Source: Heliocidaris tuberculata (Eukaryota; Echinodermata; Echinoidea; Camarodonta; Echinometridae). Taken from it: a stretch of 64,000 nt of DNA. The DNA is taken from contig CM046850.1 in NCBI GenBank assembly GCA_025618425.1, positions 24,264,705 to 24,328,704 of the forward strand. The letters run 5' to 3'. Each line of letters opens with the position of its first letter. The first letter of the stretch is position 1. Positions 44,349-55,916 of this stretch are shown here, in pieces. The notes below the pieces were generated by a model. The model saw only the letters and a program-made list of their open reading frames with translations. It was not told the origin of the DNA and ran no database searches. The translations under genes were made by a program, and so were the position numbers.

Positions 44349-44398
<50 letters not shown>

Positions 44399-45074
44399 CC
44401 ATATAAACACTATGTAACATTTACGGTCAAATGTTTTCGTTCGTGTTAATGCTTTTGCATTCGGTAGATAAAACTTATAAAGACGCCACTTGCCACGTAT
44501 CTCGAAATAACTAAGGCGGTATCTAGCATCTTGGGGATGAAGGGCACTTTCACCCCTTCCCTAAATACACCCTCCTGGTAAAAACTAGCTTCTTAAGGTA
44601 TCCCCAAGACTAGTTACTTGTCATGACAACACATAACCGAAACATGTCCCACAAAAAATAAACACCAACATACGCACAAGTATACGCACGCGCCCCCAAG
44701 GGGGTGGGGGAGTTGGCCGTAGTCCCCTTCTGAAATAAGCAGTAAGTCACTATACTTAGGTCACACTTTCCAGGAATCGTATAATTTTAATGATTCTCAA
44801 ACATTCCTTTCCCCGTCTTGCAATTCTGAGTCAGCGGTTACGCTATAATACTTCTCTACAAACTTGGAAACAAAGTCTTGATATTCTAAATTGAAACGTG
44901 AATAAAATCATTACAAAATCAGAATATTTCACTGCTTGCATATTCTGATTATGTAGGAATGCTTTTGTATTTTTTAAACATATAAGTTAAATCACTTTGA
45001 ATGAATAACACTTATATTGCAAATATAGAAGATACCAGACACGTAAGCTAAAGGTAGAGTTTACCCTTCCCAAA
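43446..45074. other. No gene recognised; (AT)n at 44280-44396
   Basis: Positions 43850-44060 are somewhat GC-richer (GGGCCGTTTG, GGAGGGCCCGACTC) but no repeat or exon was recognised. A long AT tract follows. Confidence 0.4.
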
Positions 45075-45345
45075 TGAGTAGAGGTGTCGTAGTCGACTCT
45101 TGACTGGAGATGGGAAGGTCGTGGGTTCGAACCCCGGCGCGGCACTACCGTCCTTTGGCAAGACATTAATCTACATTTGCCACTCTCCACCCAGGGGTTA
45201 AATGGGTACCGGCAGGAATGAATTCCTTGAATACTGTGAGCGCCGAAATCGGTAGCCTAGCTAGAGCCGGGGTAATATTGGACCGCCTTGAGCACCATTC
45301 ATGGTGGATATGAGCGCTATATAAATATCCAATATTATCAATATT
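45075..45345 (+). mobile_element. tRNA-derived SINE with (ATT)n tail
   Basis: GTCGTAGTCGACTCTTGAC (decayed A-box), GTGGGTTCGAACCCCGGC (B-box), GGCACTACCGTCC, a body with CCACCCAGGGGTTAAATGGG, then GAGCGCTATATAAATATCC leading into the ATT microsatellite. This is a complete head-body-tail plan. Confidence 0.85.
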
Positions 45346-45352
45346 ATTAATA

Positions 45353-45418
<66 letters not shown>

Positions 45419-45419
45419 C

Positions 45420-45464
<45 letters not shown>

Positions 45465-45476
45465 CATTATCATTGG
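45346..45476. repeat. (ATT)n microsatellite (SINE tail expansion)
   Basis: A nearly pure ATT tract continuing from the SINE 3' end. Confidence 0.95.
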
Positions 45477-45606
45477 GGAAAAAAAGGTTGCATTGAGCAC
45501 AAATATAATTATCTTAAAGTGCCTGGAAATACAAAAAATATATATAAACCAGAAATAATGTCATTATCTTTGGTTTAAGTCCATTTATTATCGGTTACAA
45601 TCACCT

Positions 45607-45892
45607 CGTATCCGGACAACTACCCCCTGGACAATTACCCCCCCCGGACAACCACCCCCTAGACGACTACCCCCCTAGGACAACTACCCCCAGGACAACT
45701 ACCCCCTAGGACAACTACCCCCCAGGACAACTACCCCCAGGACAATTACCCCCGGGACAACTACCCCCCAGGACAATTACCCCCCGGACAAACCCCCCGA
45801 ACAACTACCCCTGGACAGCTACCCCCGGAAAAATTGTCCTGGGGGTAATTGTCCTGGGGGTAGTTGTCCTGGGGGGTAATTGTCCTAGAATC
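45607..45892 (+). mobile_element. 14-mer-array mobile element, copy 2
   Basis: About 14 forward and 4 reverse variants of GGACAACTACCCCC, bounded by CGTATCCGGACAA and TTGTCCTAGAATC. The same two ends bound 34645-34868 in the opposite orientation. Direct repeats GGTTACAATCACCT flank it (45593-45606 and 45893-45906), 14 bp rather than the 8 bp of copy 1. Confidence 0.85.
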
Positions 45893-45906
45893 GGTTACAA
45901 TCACCT

Positions 45907-46502
45907 GACAATGTCATTTTTAGAGAAAAATCCTCTGGGAGAGATTTTCTTATTGGTAGCTGTCTTGCAAGTCTGAGTTTTTTTGTTTGATTTTTTTGTC
46001 CTTGCTTTTCATCAAAACCTAAAACGTATCAATTATTTGTTTCATTCAAACATATACAAAATAATGAGCTAACCTGTCAAGGCATGCCCCGAAGCTGTTT
46101 ATAAGACAGCAAGAGATGTGTTAAATATAAACTAACAGGTTTTGTCCGATGAGCTGTGTCATTCCATATTCTAGTCTATCATATTAACATTAATATTTTT
46201 TTTACCTCTCGACATTATGATTCTTGAACAAGACATACACTTTTTCACGATGTTTTATTTCCGGACCATTTCAAAATGGTTTATCTCTGTAAATAACTTA
46301 CAAGAATTAGCTTCTCAAACGGGAAGTAAAAATATAGAGAGACAAATTACATCTAAATAGCACCGCATTGTATGTATATGACCTATTAATTAATTTATAC
46401 AACAAATTGATATCACTTATTGTAGTGATATCAACAGTTTGAATCCATAGATTTCAGTTCATCTCACTGTACGCAAAAGCTAGAGTATCACTTTCTCAAA
46501 CA
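45907..46502. other. 3' flank of the sulfotransferase gene
   Basis: A minus-strand AATAAA at 46254-46259 lies about 245 bases after the stop codon and is the best candidate poly(A) signal. No other feature was seen. Confidence 0.5.
46254..46259 (-). terminator. Candidate poly(A) signal AATAAA for the sulfotransferase
   Basis: It is the first canonical hexamer on the minus strand downstream of the stop at 46503. AT-rich context makes chance occurrence possible. Confidence 0.45.
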
Positions 46503-48153
46503 TCATGTATTTTTCTTATACGTCAGGACTGGTTTCACACGCATTCCTTCAGCGGTAACATTAAATTGTCTCTTAGCCTGAAGCCGTTCGGACAACTTCT
46601 CGGCGGTTTCATGCACAACGATGACACTGCTCGAATCATCATTGTTTAAGTCATCATTTCGAGGCTCAGAATTGGATGTTTTGTTGTCGACGATAACATG
46701 CCTGATTATCTTCTGTGGTTGGGGAGGTAGAGGTTTGGTGGCTGCCTTCTTCACCGTGGTCTTTGGTGGCGGTCCTGCTGCGTGGCTAACCGCTTTGGAT
46801 ATTGTTTTCGGCACCGCTTTAGTAAGCGGTTTGATCTGTTGCGGTGGTTTGTGGCGATTAAGAATGTACTTCGCTGAAGGATAACGCCTAAATTGCTGCA
46901 TATCCCAAGGTTGGTGAGCATGAGGTCGTGACCTTGGTGCGGAGCGGGCCCTCTGTACCTGCTGCCTCCGCCATATGGCAGAAAAGAGAGCGCTCTTCGA
47001 TTCTGCAATCTGCGCACAGAGCTTATTGGAATCACTGCGTGGTTTGTACTCGATCCAGTGAAAGTAATGACCCTGTGCCTTGACTTCCTTCCCACCCACA
47101 CACGTCTCGAATGTCTCTTTTAAACGTCTCCGAAATTCTGCAAGGTCAGCCTGGAATTCAGGACCATATGATTTGATCTTCTCCCACAGTGTTCGATTAA
47201 AATGTTCATACAACTGCGTGTCAACACTGTTCCATTGCCGCATCTTATTTCGTAAAGAATCTGGAATATTCGCTGGATTGGGCCGAACGTTCTTTGCGAC
47301 GTACAGTATATCCTCTAGACTCCAACAGAACAGTCTCTTCATAACAACCAGCGATTCTTCAAAGTACTCGGTGATCAAGACTAACCTAAACTCACGATCC
47401 AATTTATTGATATATTCTTGCACTTTAGTTCTATCGCCATGATATACGTGATCTAAGCCTAAGTCAAATACTTGGTTGTTCTTTGCATAGTACCATCTCA
47501 ACCCCATCTTCCCTTCCCATTTCATAGACTTGAGACGCTTGCGGTAAAAGTCCGGTTTTGCAAAGAACTGTCCCAGCCGCGACTGCATTGTGGTATATTG
47601 CATTTTCTCATGTGCAAGGAAAGAGTCATCCAATTGGAAGTGCGTGAAAGCTGACTCGAACTGCGTCCCAGGGTCGCGAATGATGGTTATGTAATGTGTG
47701 TTAGGTTTCATGAAGGTATCCATTGCCTTGCGGTCGTACCGCACATGCACTGCAAGCATGTTGTACTTGTACTTGGAGAAGTCTCCCGGTCTGACCCCTA
47801 TAGGAGGGAGAAAGTGTGTACGGGGAGAGTCGACAGTGAGCGGTAGGTAAACCAGATGTCCGTTTCCAGGGCTAAGGCGGTTGAAAACAAAAGACAAGTT
47901 ATGAGCGAACCCGTACCGGTTGATAATGTGACTCAGGCTCGTACTTCCCGTCTTGTGTGTCTTGATGAACACGACATTGTCCTGGTGGATGCAGGACTTT
48001 GGGTCACCTGTCTTCCCTTGGTCCTCCTGCTTTATCGTATACGTCGTGTTGACGTCAAAGGCAATTGGTGGAATGACATTACCAGTGACGTTTTCTGGCA
48101 GTGAGGATGGTGTAGCAGAAAGAATTACCGCGTTCCCAGGGTGGAGGTTCTTT
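46503..48153 (-). CDS. gal3st: GAL3ST-like exon 2 (catalytic domain and stop)
   Basis: Acceptor AATATACAG|AAAG. The whole catalytic domain and C-terminal tail lie in this single 1,651-bp exon. Stop TAA... is read at the 46503 end after KKNT. Confidence 0.9.
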
Positions 48154-48637
48154 CTGTATATTAATAACGAATGATAAAAGCAAGTAAATATATGAATAGT
48201 TCATTTTTTTCACTCAGTGTGTATTAGTCAGCTAACATATCATTATCATGACTTGGTAGATGAAAGTTCTATAATTATAGTCTCTTTACTAATCCCTTAA
48301 ACCTTCTTTACCATGTACTCTCTTCTATTACATTTATCCTAATCAAGGAGCATAGGAAAAATAGGATACTTTACCTCTGGGAAACAGCACCCTTGGATTT
48401 GGACGACCTAGAGCGCCACCAAGCAGAAGGAGGCCATGATCTGCGGATGGGAGCTCCGAGAGTCGGTGCAGCAATGTCAGCAAAGAGGGGAGGGTCGTAG
48501 AGCTTCGTCATGTACGTCATTAGAACGGCTGTACTCACCACACACATAAGAAGAAAGATACTCCGCTGTAGAAGATACAAGGAACAATTTTTCTTAAAAG
48601 TCGGATAACGGTATCCTTCATTTCCAGAATCACACAT
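46503..48637 (-). CDS. gal3st: Galactose-3-O-sulfotransferase family protein (GAL3ST-like), two exons
   Basis: A Golgi type II membrane enzyme expected to transfer sulfate from PAPS to the 3-OH of galactose on glycolipid or glycan. Joining 48637-48375 and 48153-46503 gives 637 residues. The 221-bp intron is GT-AG and splits an Arg codon in phase 2. A signal anchor lies at residues about 26-43, preceded by basic residues. The 5'-PAPS loop FIKTHKTGSTSL is at 150-161 and the 3'-phosphate motif IIRDPGTQFESAFTH at 245-259; both are GAL3ST hallmarks. N-glycosylation sequons include N109 and N123. Family members are usually about 400-490 residues. Here roughly the last 160 are a Pro/Lys/Arg-rich then Asp/Asn-rich tail with no recognised domain. 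Acceptor specificity (ceramide or glycoprotein) cannot be told. The longest frame within exon 2 starts at a GTG inside the PAPS loop and is not the true start. Confidence 0.92.
48154..48374 (-). other. GAL3ST-like intron 1
   Basis: 221 bp with GTAAAG at the 5' end and TATACAG at the 3' end; no repeat inside. Confidence 0.85.
48375..48637 (-). CDS. gal3st: GAL3ST-like exon 1 (signal anchor)
   Basis: It starts at ATG 48637 and ends at donor CAGAG|GTAAAG in phase 2. It encodes a short cytoplasmic N-terminus, the hydrophobic SIFLLMCVVSTAVLMTYM segment and a Ser/Arg-rich stem. An acceptor TTAATGTAG at 48686 suggests that the exon begins at 48685, with 48 bases of 5' UTR. Confidence 0.88.
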
Positions 48638-48685
48638 TTTGTGACATTGTCTTCAGGAATGGGACAAGGTCTCACATAGGTGATC

Positions 48686-49039
48686 CTACATTAAACACAT
48701 TTAAAAGAATATTTTCCGCACAAAGTGTATCCCCAACAAGTCAGCATGGATAGATGAAGAAATATGTTCAAATCCTTGGAAATCAAAAGTAGCATTTTTG
48801 AAAGTAAGATTTCTGCCAAGCATACAACAAAGTCGATGCTTTGCAGGGTCATGTATAGGCCACGAAAAGTAGACATGTGACAACGGACATGACAGAGGAC
48901 AAGGACATGTGGAAATATGGAGTTGGAGGAAAAGAAAGTGGAAGAAGCAGATTGAGTATAAGTAGGAGTGATGGGAGAATACAAGGAACAGTATATAAAG
49001 AAAGAGGGATAGAGGAACAACAAGAGAAAACAAACTAAC
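48686..49039 (-). other. Presumed 5' UTR intron of the sulfotransferase
   Basis: The segment runs from GTTAGT (49039) to TTTAATGTAG (48686). It has no credible coding frame; overlapping 110-115 residue frames lack domain features. Confidence 0.35.
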
Positions 49040-49296
49040 CCATTTCATTCTTTCAGTTGATCCCGACCACAGTCCTCAACCAGAGGTCAGTGATGACTGG
49101 TGGATGGCGTCGAGGGATTGGAAGTCAAAATCAAAGACGTCCTCATCACTTGAGGGGCGTTCTTGATCCCTTAATTGTTAGTCAGTGAATCAAAGTCGTG
49201 TGCGGAGAAGTCCTCTTTGATTCGGAGGATGATAGTGACGGAATCAAATGCGGAGACTTCGATGTGGTCAACATGGCTAAAGGCTTGTCTGGAGTT
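49040..49296 (-). other. Candidate non-coding 5' exon of the sulfotransferase
   Basis: On the minus strand a strong acceptor (TTTTTTCCTCGTCATCAACAG) is followed by 257 bp of GC-richer sequence and a donor GAAATGG|GTTAGT. Splicing to the acceptor at 48686 would give a 5' UTR. This rests on splice signals and composition only. Confidence 0.3.
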
Positions 49297-52250
49297 CTGT
49301 TGATGACGAGGAAAAAAATTTGATCAAATTCAAAAGAATACAAAGAAATGCTATAATATATGCCAAACAAACTTGGTATCAAAAATATAATACTAGTAAT
49401 AAGCAGATGGATATCAAGAAATCGAGATGTTCAGGCCAACTAATACATGTAATAGACATGACGTAGTCCAAAATGTGAGTATAAATTATATGTAGGGGTT
49501 TATCTTATGACTTGTTTTCGTAAGATACTTTAAGCTTGTTAGTCCAAATAGTCTAGTCATTACACAATAATGAGTTGATAAAGGGATATTTGTCATTTAT
49601 TCTAGAAAGGAAGATCCATTATCACACTCGATATTACAAGTAAATGTACTTTTCATCTATTTATTCATGGGGGGGGGGGGGCTATACAAAATATCCCTGA
49701 TAAGTGCTAAGAACATTAAGATAACTTAGAAAATGAAATATCCGTTTGAAAATGTGAAATTTCAACCTAATTCTGGCTTTTCTCCGAAGTAACCCCAGAG
49801 AATTTAATACCTAACAAGATAATCATTTTGCCTTACGTTTTCCAATATGATTTTTCCAGCACAAAGATTTGTGCACAATTCAAATTCATTTTTAATTAAA
49901 AATTTAAATAGTACCTTTAATCAAGGAGATGCTCCATCGGAGAGATGCTGACAGAAACCGAAGATAGGTGAAGTCATCCCAAGGGTTATTTAGAAACCCT
50001 GACGTACAGGCACGAAATCTTCATAGATCGCAATCACAACCTTTGGTGAGAAACATCAGAGAAACAACAACAAAAAGAATGACAACACATTTTGCGTGGG
50101 GTATCAATTTTCAAATAGGTTTTTATATGACATGTATGACAGCCTCTATCCAAGAAAACAATCTGTGGGAAAAATCAAAATATTGAAAAAAAAAAAAACC
50201 ATATACATTTACTTGTTGTATTTTGGGAATCCAACATCTTGTTGTGAGGGGTAAAACAAAGTTTGAGAAAATCTCTTCCAAGTTTCTGCTAATGCTAACA
50301 TTATCGTTCCTATCTAAAATCATTTGATTTTTTCAGTATTGAATTATGACGTATGTATTAACTCCTTCGTTTTGTGTGTGTGTTGTTTTTATGTTGCTGT
50401 ATGCATACAAAACAATTTGCTAAAGATTTCTCTTCATTTTTCTTCTGATTTCTCGTTTTATCCATTTTCTTATTATTATCATAATTTTATGTCAAAAACA
50501 TTAAGTTACAGAAAAACAAAAGATTAGTCACCAAACTAAAATGTACTATCCATACCCACGTACAGACCCGATCAAGAATATGAATATGCTATAACACCTT
50601 TTCTCACAAAACTTTCCTATAATATTAATACGGTATAAACAGTGTATAATTACCATTTTCATATTGAATTAAATTGTAATGTGATAACATATAATTGTCA
50701 TTAAGCATCAAAATGATATTATATTGTTATAACATTTCTTTCCTATTACTGCATGTTCACGCTTGCCCTTTTGTTTTTCGTATTTATCATGATACTTTGT
50801 ATTACAATCTGCCATGAACCCGGATAGGTTCATGGACCTTAATACTGGTTCTTAATACTGTATTTTGCATGATGCAAAATTTGTATTTTGCTTTACAAAC
50901 AAATCTATTCTCCTTTATTCAATTTTCCTTATTTTACCTTTCCTCATTTTCTTGTCTTCAGTTTCACGAACAACTGGCGACATGAAGGAGTATGAAGGAA
51001 ATAAAGGATAACATGAAGGTGCTCGCGCGGAACCGAACCTCCCAGTTGGGTTCCGCGCAAGCCCTTATCTTGGCGAGCGCGTACGGGTGCGTTGAGTAGT
51101 CTACTCACGAGTCGCTTTTATGCTTATAGAGAGTATAATTAAACTTGTAATATCTCTTTATAGAAGTGATATTCGAAGCCCATATTTGGAATATAGAAGA
51201 ATGACATGGAACCTCTAACATACAGAGTGAAATATTTTTGGTGATTTGTACCCTTTAATTTCATTATTTTCTTATTAGGACCTCTGCAGCGTCTGAAATG
51301 GGCACAGACAGTAGTGTAGCTACAGGGACAAATGATATGTGACCCCACCCCCATCGAATGTAGAGAGAACAAAGAATAAGACATCGGAAAGAAAGAGAAA
51401 GACATGGAGAGGGACAAAGCAAAGTAGAGAGGAAATGATTGCACCCCGTTCACAACCTTATCCCGCTTAGAGGCCTTGTTCCTTTAAGTTTCCATCTGGT
51501 AAGGCAAGTGCCCCCATGCCATCGGTATCCCCTCACTGGATGAACCCGAGCTACGCCACAGATACAGATCAGCAAAGTGCAAACTACGTCATACCCTCCA
51601 TCGATTATTCCCATTCTGGGCAACATAGGATTCATGGTTGACTGGTGATACAAGCAAAATGAACCTTTAGTTCGCTTCGTATATTCATAGCATTTTCGGC
51701 TCATTGCCCTTCAACGCCGTCTGCTTGAGAAATTTTCACCCTGTTTTTTCCCCGCCTAATTTTTCGCGCCATTATTACGTTGTGTCCTTACACCTTTTTT
51801 CGTGTCTAACCACGTCGTTCTCTTCCATTCTAAGCGCCATTTTAAATGTTAGTTTCTAATAATGGTGTTCTCTGCACAAGTTGGCCATGGATTCAAAAAT
51901 CTCCAACAATGACACAAATGTCAGAGTAATCAAGAAGAAATGTGTTGACGTATGCTAGATGTACTAGAATAAGAAAGTAGTTATTTTGAAGATGTTTAAT
52001 TTTCTTCAGTGTACCCATTACACTTCGGATTAATTTTGAAAATCATTTAAGAGGAATTAAACCACCTTCATACAAAGAAGAAGTTGAAGTTGAAGAAAAA
52101 GTGAAAGTTTTAAAAATATCTACGGCAAAGAGTAAGAGAGTGATGAATTTATGAATGTGGAGATCACAATAAAGAAACTACCGTCGGTAGTTCTGCCATG
52201 AATTAAAAAGAAATCATCATATCCTACAGTACGAGAACGATTTGAACAAA
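49297..52250. other. AT-rich intergenic DNA, little recognised
   Basis: A G-run lies at about 49669-49681. A GC-rich hairpin GCGCGGAACC/GGTTCCGCGC lies at about 51025-51058 within a CpG-rich patch (51020-51110). Positions 51440-51720 are of average GC with no recognised exon. Confidence 0.4.
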
Positions 52251-54300
52251 ATGTGAAGAAACTGTGTTTACAATTTAAACATTGTGAAAGTATTCCGAAT
52301 CCACAGTGGTGTCACACTGTCAGCGAACACACTGTGATTCTGTCTGTATGTCATGCAGTGTGAACAAATTGTGTTTACACAGTATGATCACTGAATAAAC
52401 ACAGTTAAAGTGTTCTACTTCCATTTTGTGGTCACACTGTCATGTGAACACACTGTTAAGTTCTTTCTGTGGCACACAGTGTGTATACACAGTTTGATTA
52501 CAGTGTCAACACCGTCAGTGTTCCAAATCCATATTGTTGTCACACTGTCACGTGAACACACTGTGATTATTTCGTTGTGTCATGCAGTCTGAAAACAGAT
52601 TGTGTAACTGTGTGCTCACGTGTAAACACTGTTAAAGTTTTCCAGTTTTATACTATGGACACACTGTCATGTGTAAAGACTGTAATCCCCTCGCTGTACC
52701 ATACAATGTGAACACAGTGTGTGTACACAGTGTGCTTACAGTGTCAACACTGTGAAAGTGTTTCAAATTCACACTGTGGTCACATTAAGATGCTTTCACA
52801 ATGTGACTCTCTATATGACCGTAGTGTAACACAGTGTGGGAAGAATGTGTATATAGTGTGCTCACAGTGTCAAGACAGCGAAAGTATTCCAACCGACACT
52901 GTGGTCACATTAAGATGCTTTCACACCGTTACTCTCTATATGACTGTATATGTCACAGTGTGAAAGGAGTGTGTACACAGTGTGCTCACAGTGTCAAGAC
53001 TGAAAGTATTTCAACCCACACTGTGCTCACATTAAGATGCTTTCACACTGCGACTAATTACATGACCGTAGTGTAACATAGTGTGGAAAGAGTGTGTACA
53101 CAGTATGCTCACAGTGTCAAGACTGAAAGTATTTCAACCCACACTGTGCTCACATTAAAATGCTTTCACACTGCGACTCTCTATAATAATTACGAATGTA
53201 GTGTGACGCAGTGTGGAAAGAGTGTGTACACAGAGTGCTCACTGTCTCAAGACAGCGAAAGTATTCCAATCCACACGGTGGTCACATTAAGATGCTTTCA
53301 CACCGTTGCTCTCTATATGACCGTAGTATGTCACCAGTGGCGTATCTACGGGGGGGGGGCACATGCCCCGGGCGGCACTTGAAGGGCCCGGGGCGTAAAA
53401 AACGCAAAAGAGAGAAAGAAAAGGGGAGAAATACAAGACAAAATGCGTAAGAAATTGTGTTTTATAGGGATTGAAATGTAAACATTTTCTAAAGCTCGAT
53501 AGCTTTGCTCCTCGCATAATTATGTCCAAAATGTAGCTATTTCGCACCCCTAATGGCGTTTTTAAAGTGTTTAACCATTAACTGACTCTAGTTGCTTTGC
53601 CCCCCAGCCCCCTTAAGGCAGGAGCTTGCTAAATTTTGCGCCCCCTAATGGGGGGTGGGGGCATAAAAAATGCATAAAATGCATAAAAAGCACTTTCAAA
53701 GTGTAGAACATTCGAAAGAAATCATAAATTTGCCTTGCAATTGCCTTACTAAATTCCTCAAATATATTTCTTCAGGGTTTTCATTCATTTTGCGCCCCCA
53801 AAATTATAGGAATGTTCAAAATTTCAACAAAAAACATCTATTGCTAGGTCGCTTTATTCCCTTGGATTTTTTTTTTTTAAAGGGTAAAATACATAAGAAA
53901 TTTCAATTTGAGGGATGAAAAGGGAAAAAAATCTGCCTCTCGACCGCGTTGCTCCCTCGCTTATACAATAACTCATCAAATTTGGGCTAACAACGCCGGG
54001 TTATGTGCATCAAAATGCATTTCCACGTAGTGCCATCATTTCTAAATTAAAAACGCTTATTAATCTGAGTTTGGGCATGGGGGGGGGGGGGGCGCAGATT
54101 TGATAGTTTACCCCGGGCGCCAGAATACCTAGATACGCCACTGCATGTCACAGAGTGGAAAGAGTGTGTACACCGTGCGCTCACAGTCAATGCTATGAAA
54201 GTGCTCCCAATCTAACCTCTGACCTCACTTTGTGATGCGTACACACTGTGATAACCGACATAGGTAGTCACCACAACGTGCCACAGTGTAAAAGAGTCAC
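52251..54300. repeat. ACACTGTG-rich satellite, unit about 110-130 bp, interrupted
   Basis: The marker GATGCTTTCACA recurs at about 52789, 52913, 53036, 53158 and 53290 (spacing 122-132). An earlier variant with GGTCACACTGTCA recurs at about 52310, 52431 and 52540. The array resumes after the element at 53335-54143. Overlapping 80-99 residue frames are unit-shifted translations of the same satellite. Confidence 0.9.
53335..54143. mobile_element. hAT-like non-autonomous element inside the satellite
   Basis: CAGTGGCGTATCTACGGGG and CCTAGATACGCCACTG are inverted ends. Flanks are TATGTCAC and CATGTCAC, an 8-bp duplication with one difference. The interior has GCGCCCCCTAATGG-type repeats and no transposase. 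Confidence 0.88.
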
Positions 54301-55616
54301 AGTGTGGAAACCATGTATGTCTTTCAAAACCATCTTTTTCGATCCTCTACATTGTGAGTGAGTTATCTCCTTAATTGACATAACACTCGCATGCACACAC
54401 ACGCACACCCCCCCCCCCCCCACACACACACACGCACACATTATTATACTGATCAGAGAGCAGACATCAGCTGATAGAGAGTTTATATGCTGGTGAGGAA
54501 GCCATCGGGTCTCATTTCCCGTTTTGCCCATGGCGGCACTTTGTGAGAATCCACTCTCGAGCACACCGACAGAAATCATGTTGAGATAGCAATCATATTT
54601 ATCCAACGCTTCGAAAGAAATGACATTTGAGCTAGCGGAAAGCAGAAAATGATTGCCTCGTTCCCTGATTGAGATGTTTCGTGTGGAATGGATTGCCAAG
54701 TTGACAGTGAAAATCTGAAATATGCTCCATCATATTTTTTTCTTCTCTCATTTAGTGAAGTGAAGGAGAGGGTATGTGAAAGAGATATTATGTCAGAACT
54801 AGAGCGAAAGATGGGAGAGAAAGAGAGGGAGAGACAGAGACAGAGACAGACAGACAGAGTTGGGGTGTATACGAGCGAAATAAAGAAAGAGAAATAAAGA
54901 CAGAGAAAGAGAGAGAGGGGGGTGGGAGGGAGAGAGAGATGGAGAGCATAGAAAGACATGAGATAGATCTTCATTTAGGTTAATTCTAATGAATCTATAA
55001 ATGATCATCTTACTTAGGTATACAAAGGAGTAACAGGGAGTGAGAGAGAGAGAGAGACAGAGAGAGAGAGACAGAGAAAAAATGAGTACAGAGTAAGAAT
55101 GTAGAGATTGATTTATAAATTGTAATCAGGCAGTATACAATTTACATTCTGGTTAACATATTTCGGGGAGGAGGGGGGGGTGTCAGGAATTCCATAATGA
55201 TTGGTAGAATAGTTGTAGTATTTGCTCATTCTTTTCTGTACCCAGTGGCGCAAATGTGTACCATAAAATATTTTACGACATGTTCACCATTCTGGTAAAT
55301 TTCATTTTCTTGCAGTTTCATTACGAAATATTCTTGCATTTCTCGTAAAAGGGGAGGCGGGTGACTAACATTATCTCCCATGACATGCTTTGTAAGGGAG
55401 TGAAGCGACACAGAGCGTTTCAACATTTTTCTCTAATTATACGAACGTACCTGCAAACCGATGCAATATCCTACAGTACTGGTGAAACTCTGAAGAACGA
55501 TCCTTTGAATAACGAATTTTGAATAACGAATTTAAGACGACGCAAGATATAGTTTTACCTCTTAAACCTTGTGACTATAAATTATGATTGACTAGATAAA
55601 GCTCCAGGTCCCCGTT
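54301..55616. other. Non-coding with GA/CA microsatellites
   Basis: C/CA tracts lie at 54405-54435 and GA-rich tracts at about 54815-54945 and 55042-55080. A 143-residue minus-strand frame at 54268-54699 covers the CA tract and has no domain features. Confidence 0.45.
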
Positions 55617-55765
55617 GCATTAGTCACCCGCCTCCCATTGATGGTAACTTTGCCATCAGTGGTAACTTCCATTTAAACCTTGAATTTGATTGGCTGTTGA
55701 GCAATGTTATTATGGTAGTTACCACTGGTGGCAGAGTGAATGGTAAGTTTTGTGCAACGGGGCCC
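55617..55765. mobile_element. Small MITE, about 149 bp
   Basis: The inverted ends GTCCCCGTTGCATTAGTCAC and TTTTGTGCAACGGGGCCC continue inward (GGTAACTTCC against GGTAGTTACC). A CAG-like repeat flanks the unit. Confidence 0.75.
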
Positions 55766-55808
55766 AGATTTCATCATCACTGTTATAATTCTTCTTATAA
55801 TTATTACT

Positions 55809-55881
55809 ACCGAGTGTTCCCCCCCAAAAGATACACTTTTAAAATGGCCCCAACTAAAAAATTTCATCGCATTTTGGGAAA

Positions 55882-55916
<35 letters not shown>

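Noticed and set aside
45110..45150. A tRNA gene with an intact B-box
   Set aside because: The A-box is decayed and the sequence continues into a SINE body and ATT tail.
47953..47972. Start of the sulfotransferase at the GTG at 47972
   Set aside because: The frame stays open upstream to a spliced exon with an ATG and a signal anchor, and the GTG lies within the PAPS-binding loop.
46621..48174. Plus-strand frames across the sulfotransferase
   Set aside because: They are antisense shadows of the minus-strand gene and lack domain features.
52251..53330. A CRISPR array
   Set aside because: The genome is eukaryotic, the repeat covers the whole unit and there are no unique spacers.
52410..53450. 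Series of similar 60-99 residue frames (VCTQCAHSVKTESISTH type)
   Set aside because: They are the same satellite unit translated repeatedly, not a protein family.
54268..54699. 143-residue minus-strand frame
   Set aside because: It crosses a CA/C microsatellite and satellite remnants and shows no domain-like composition.
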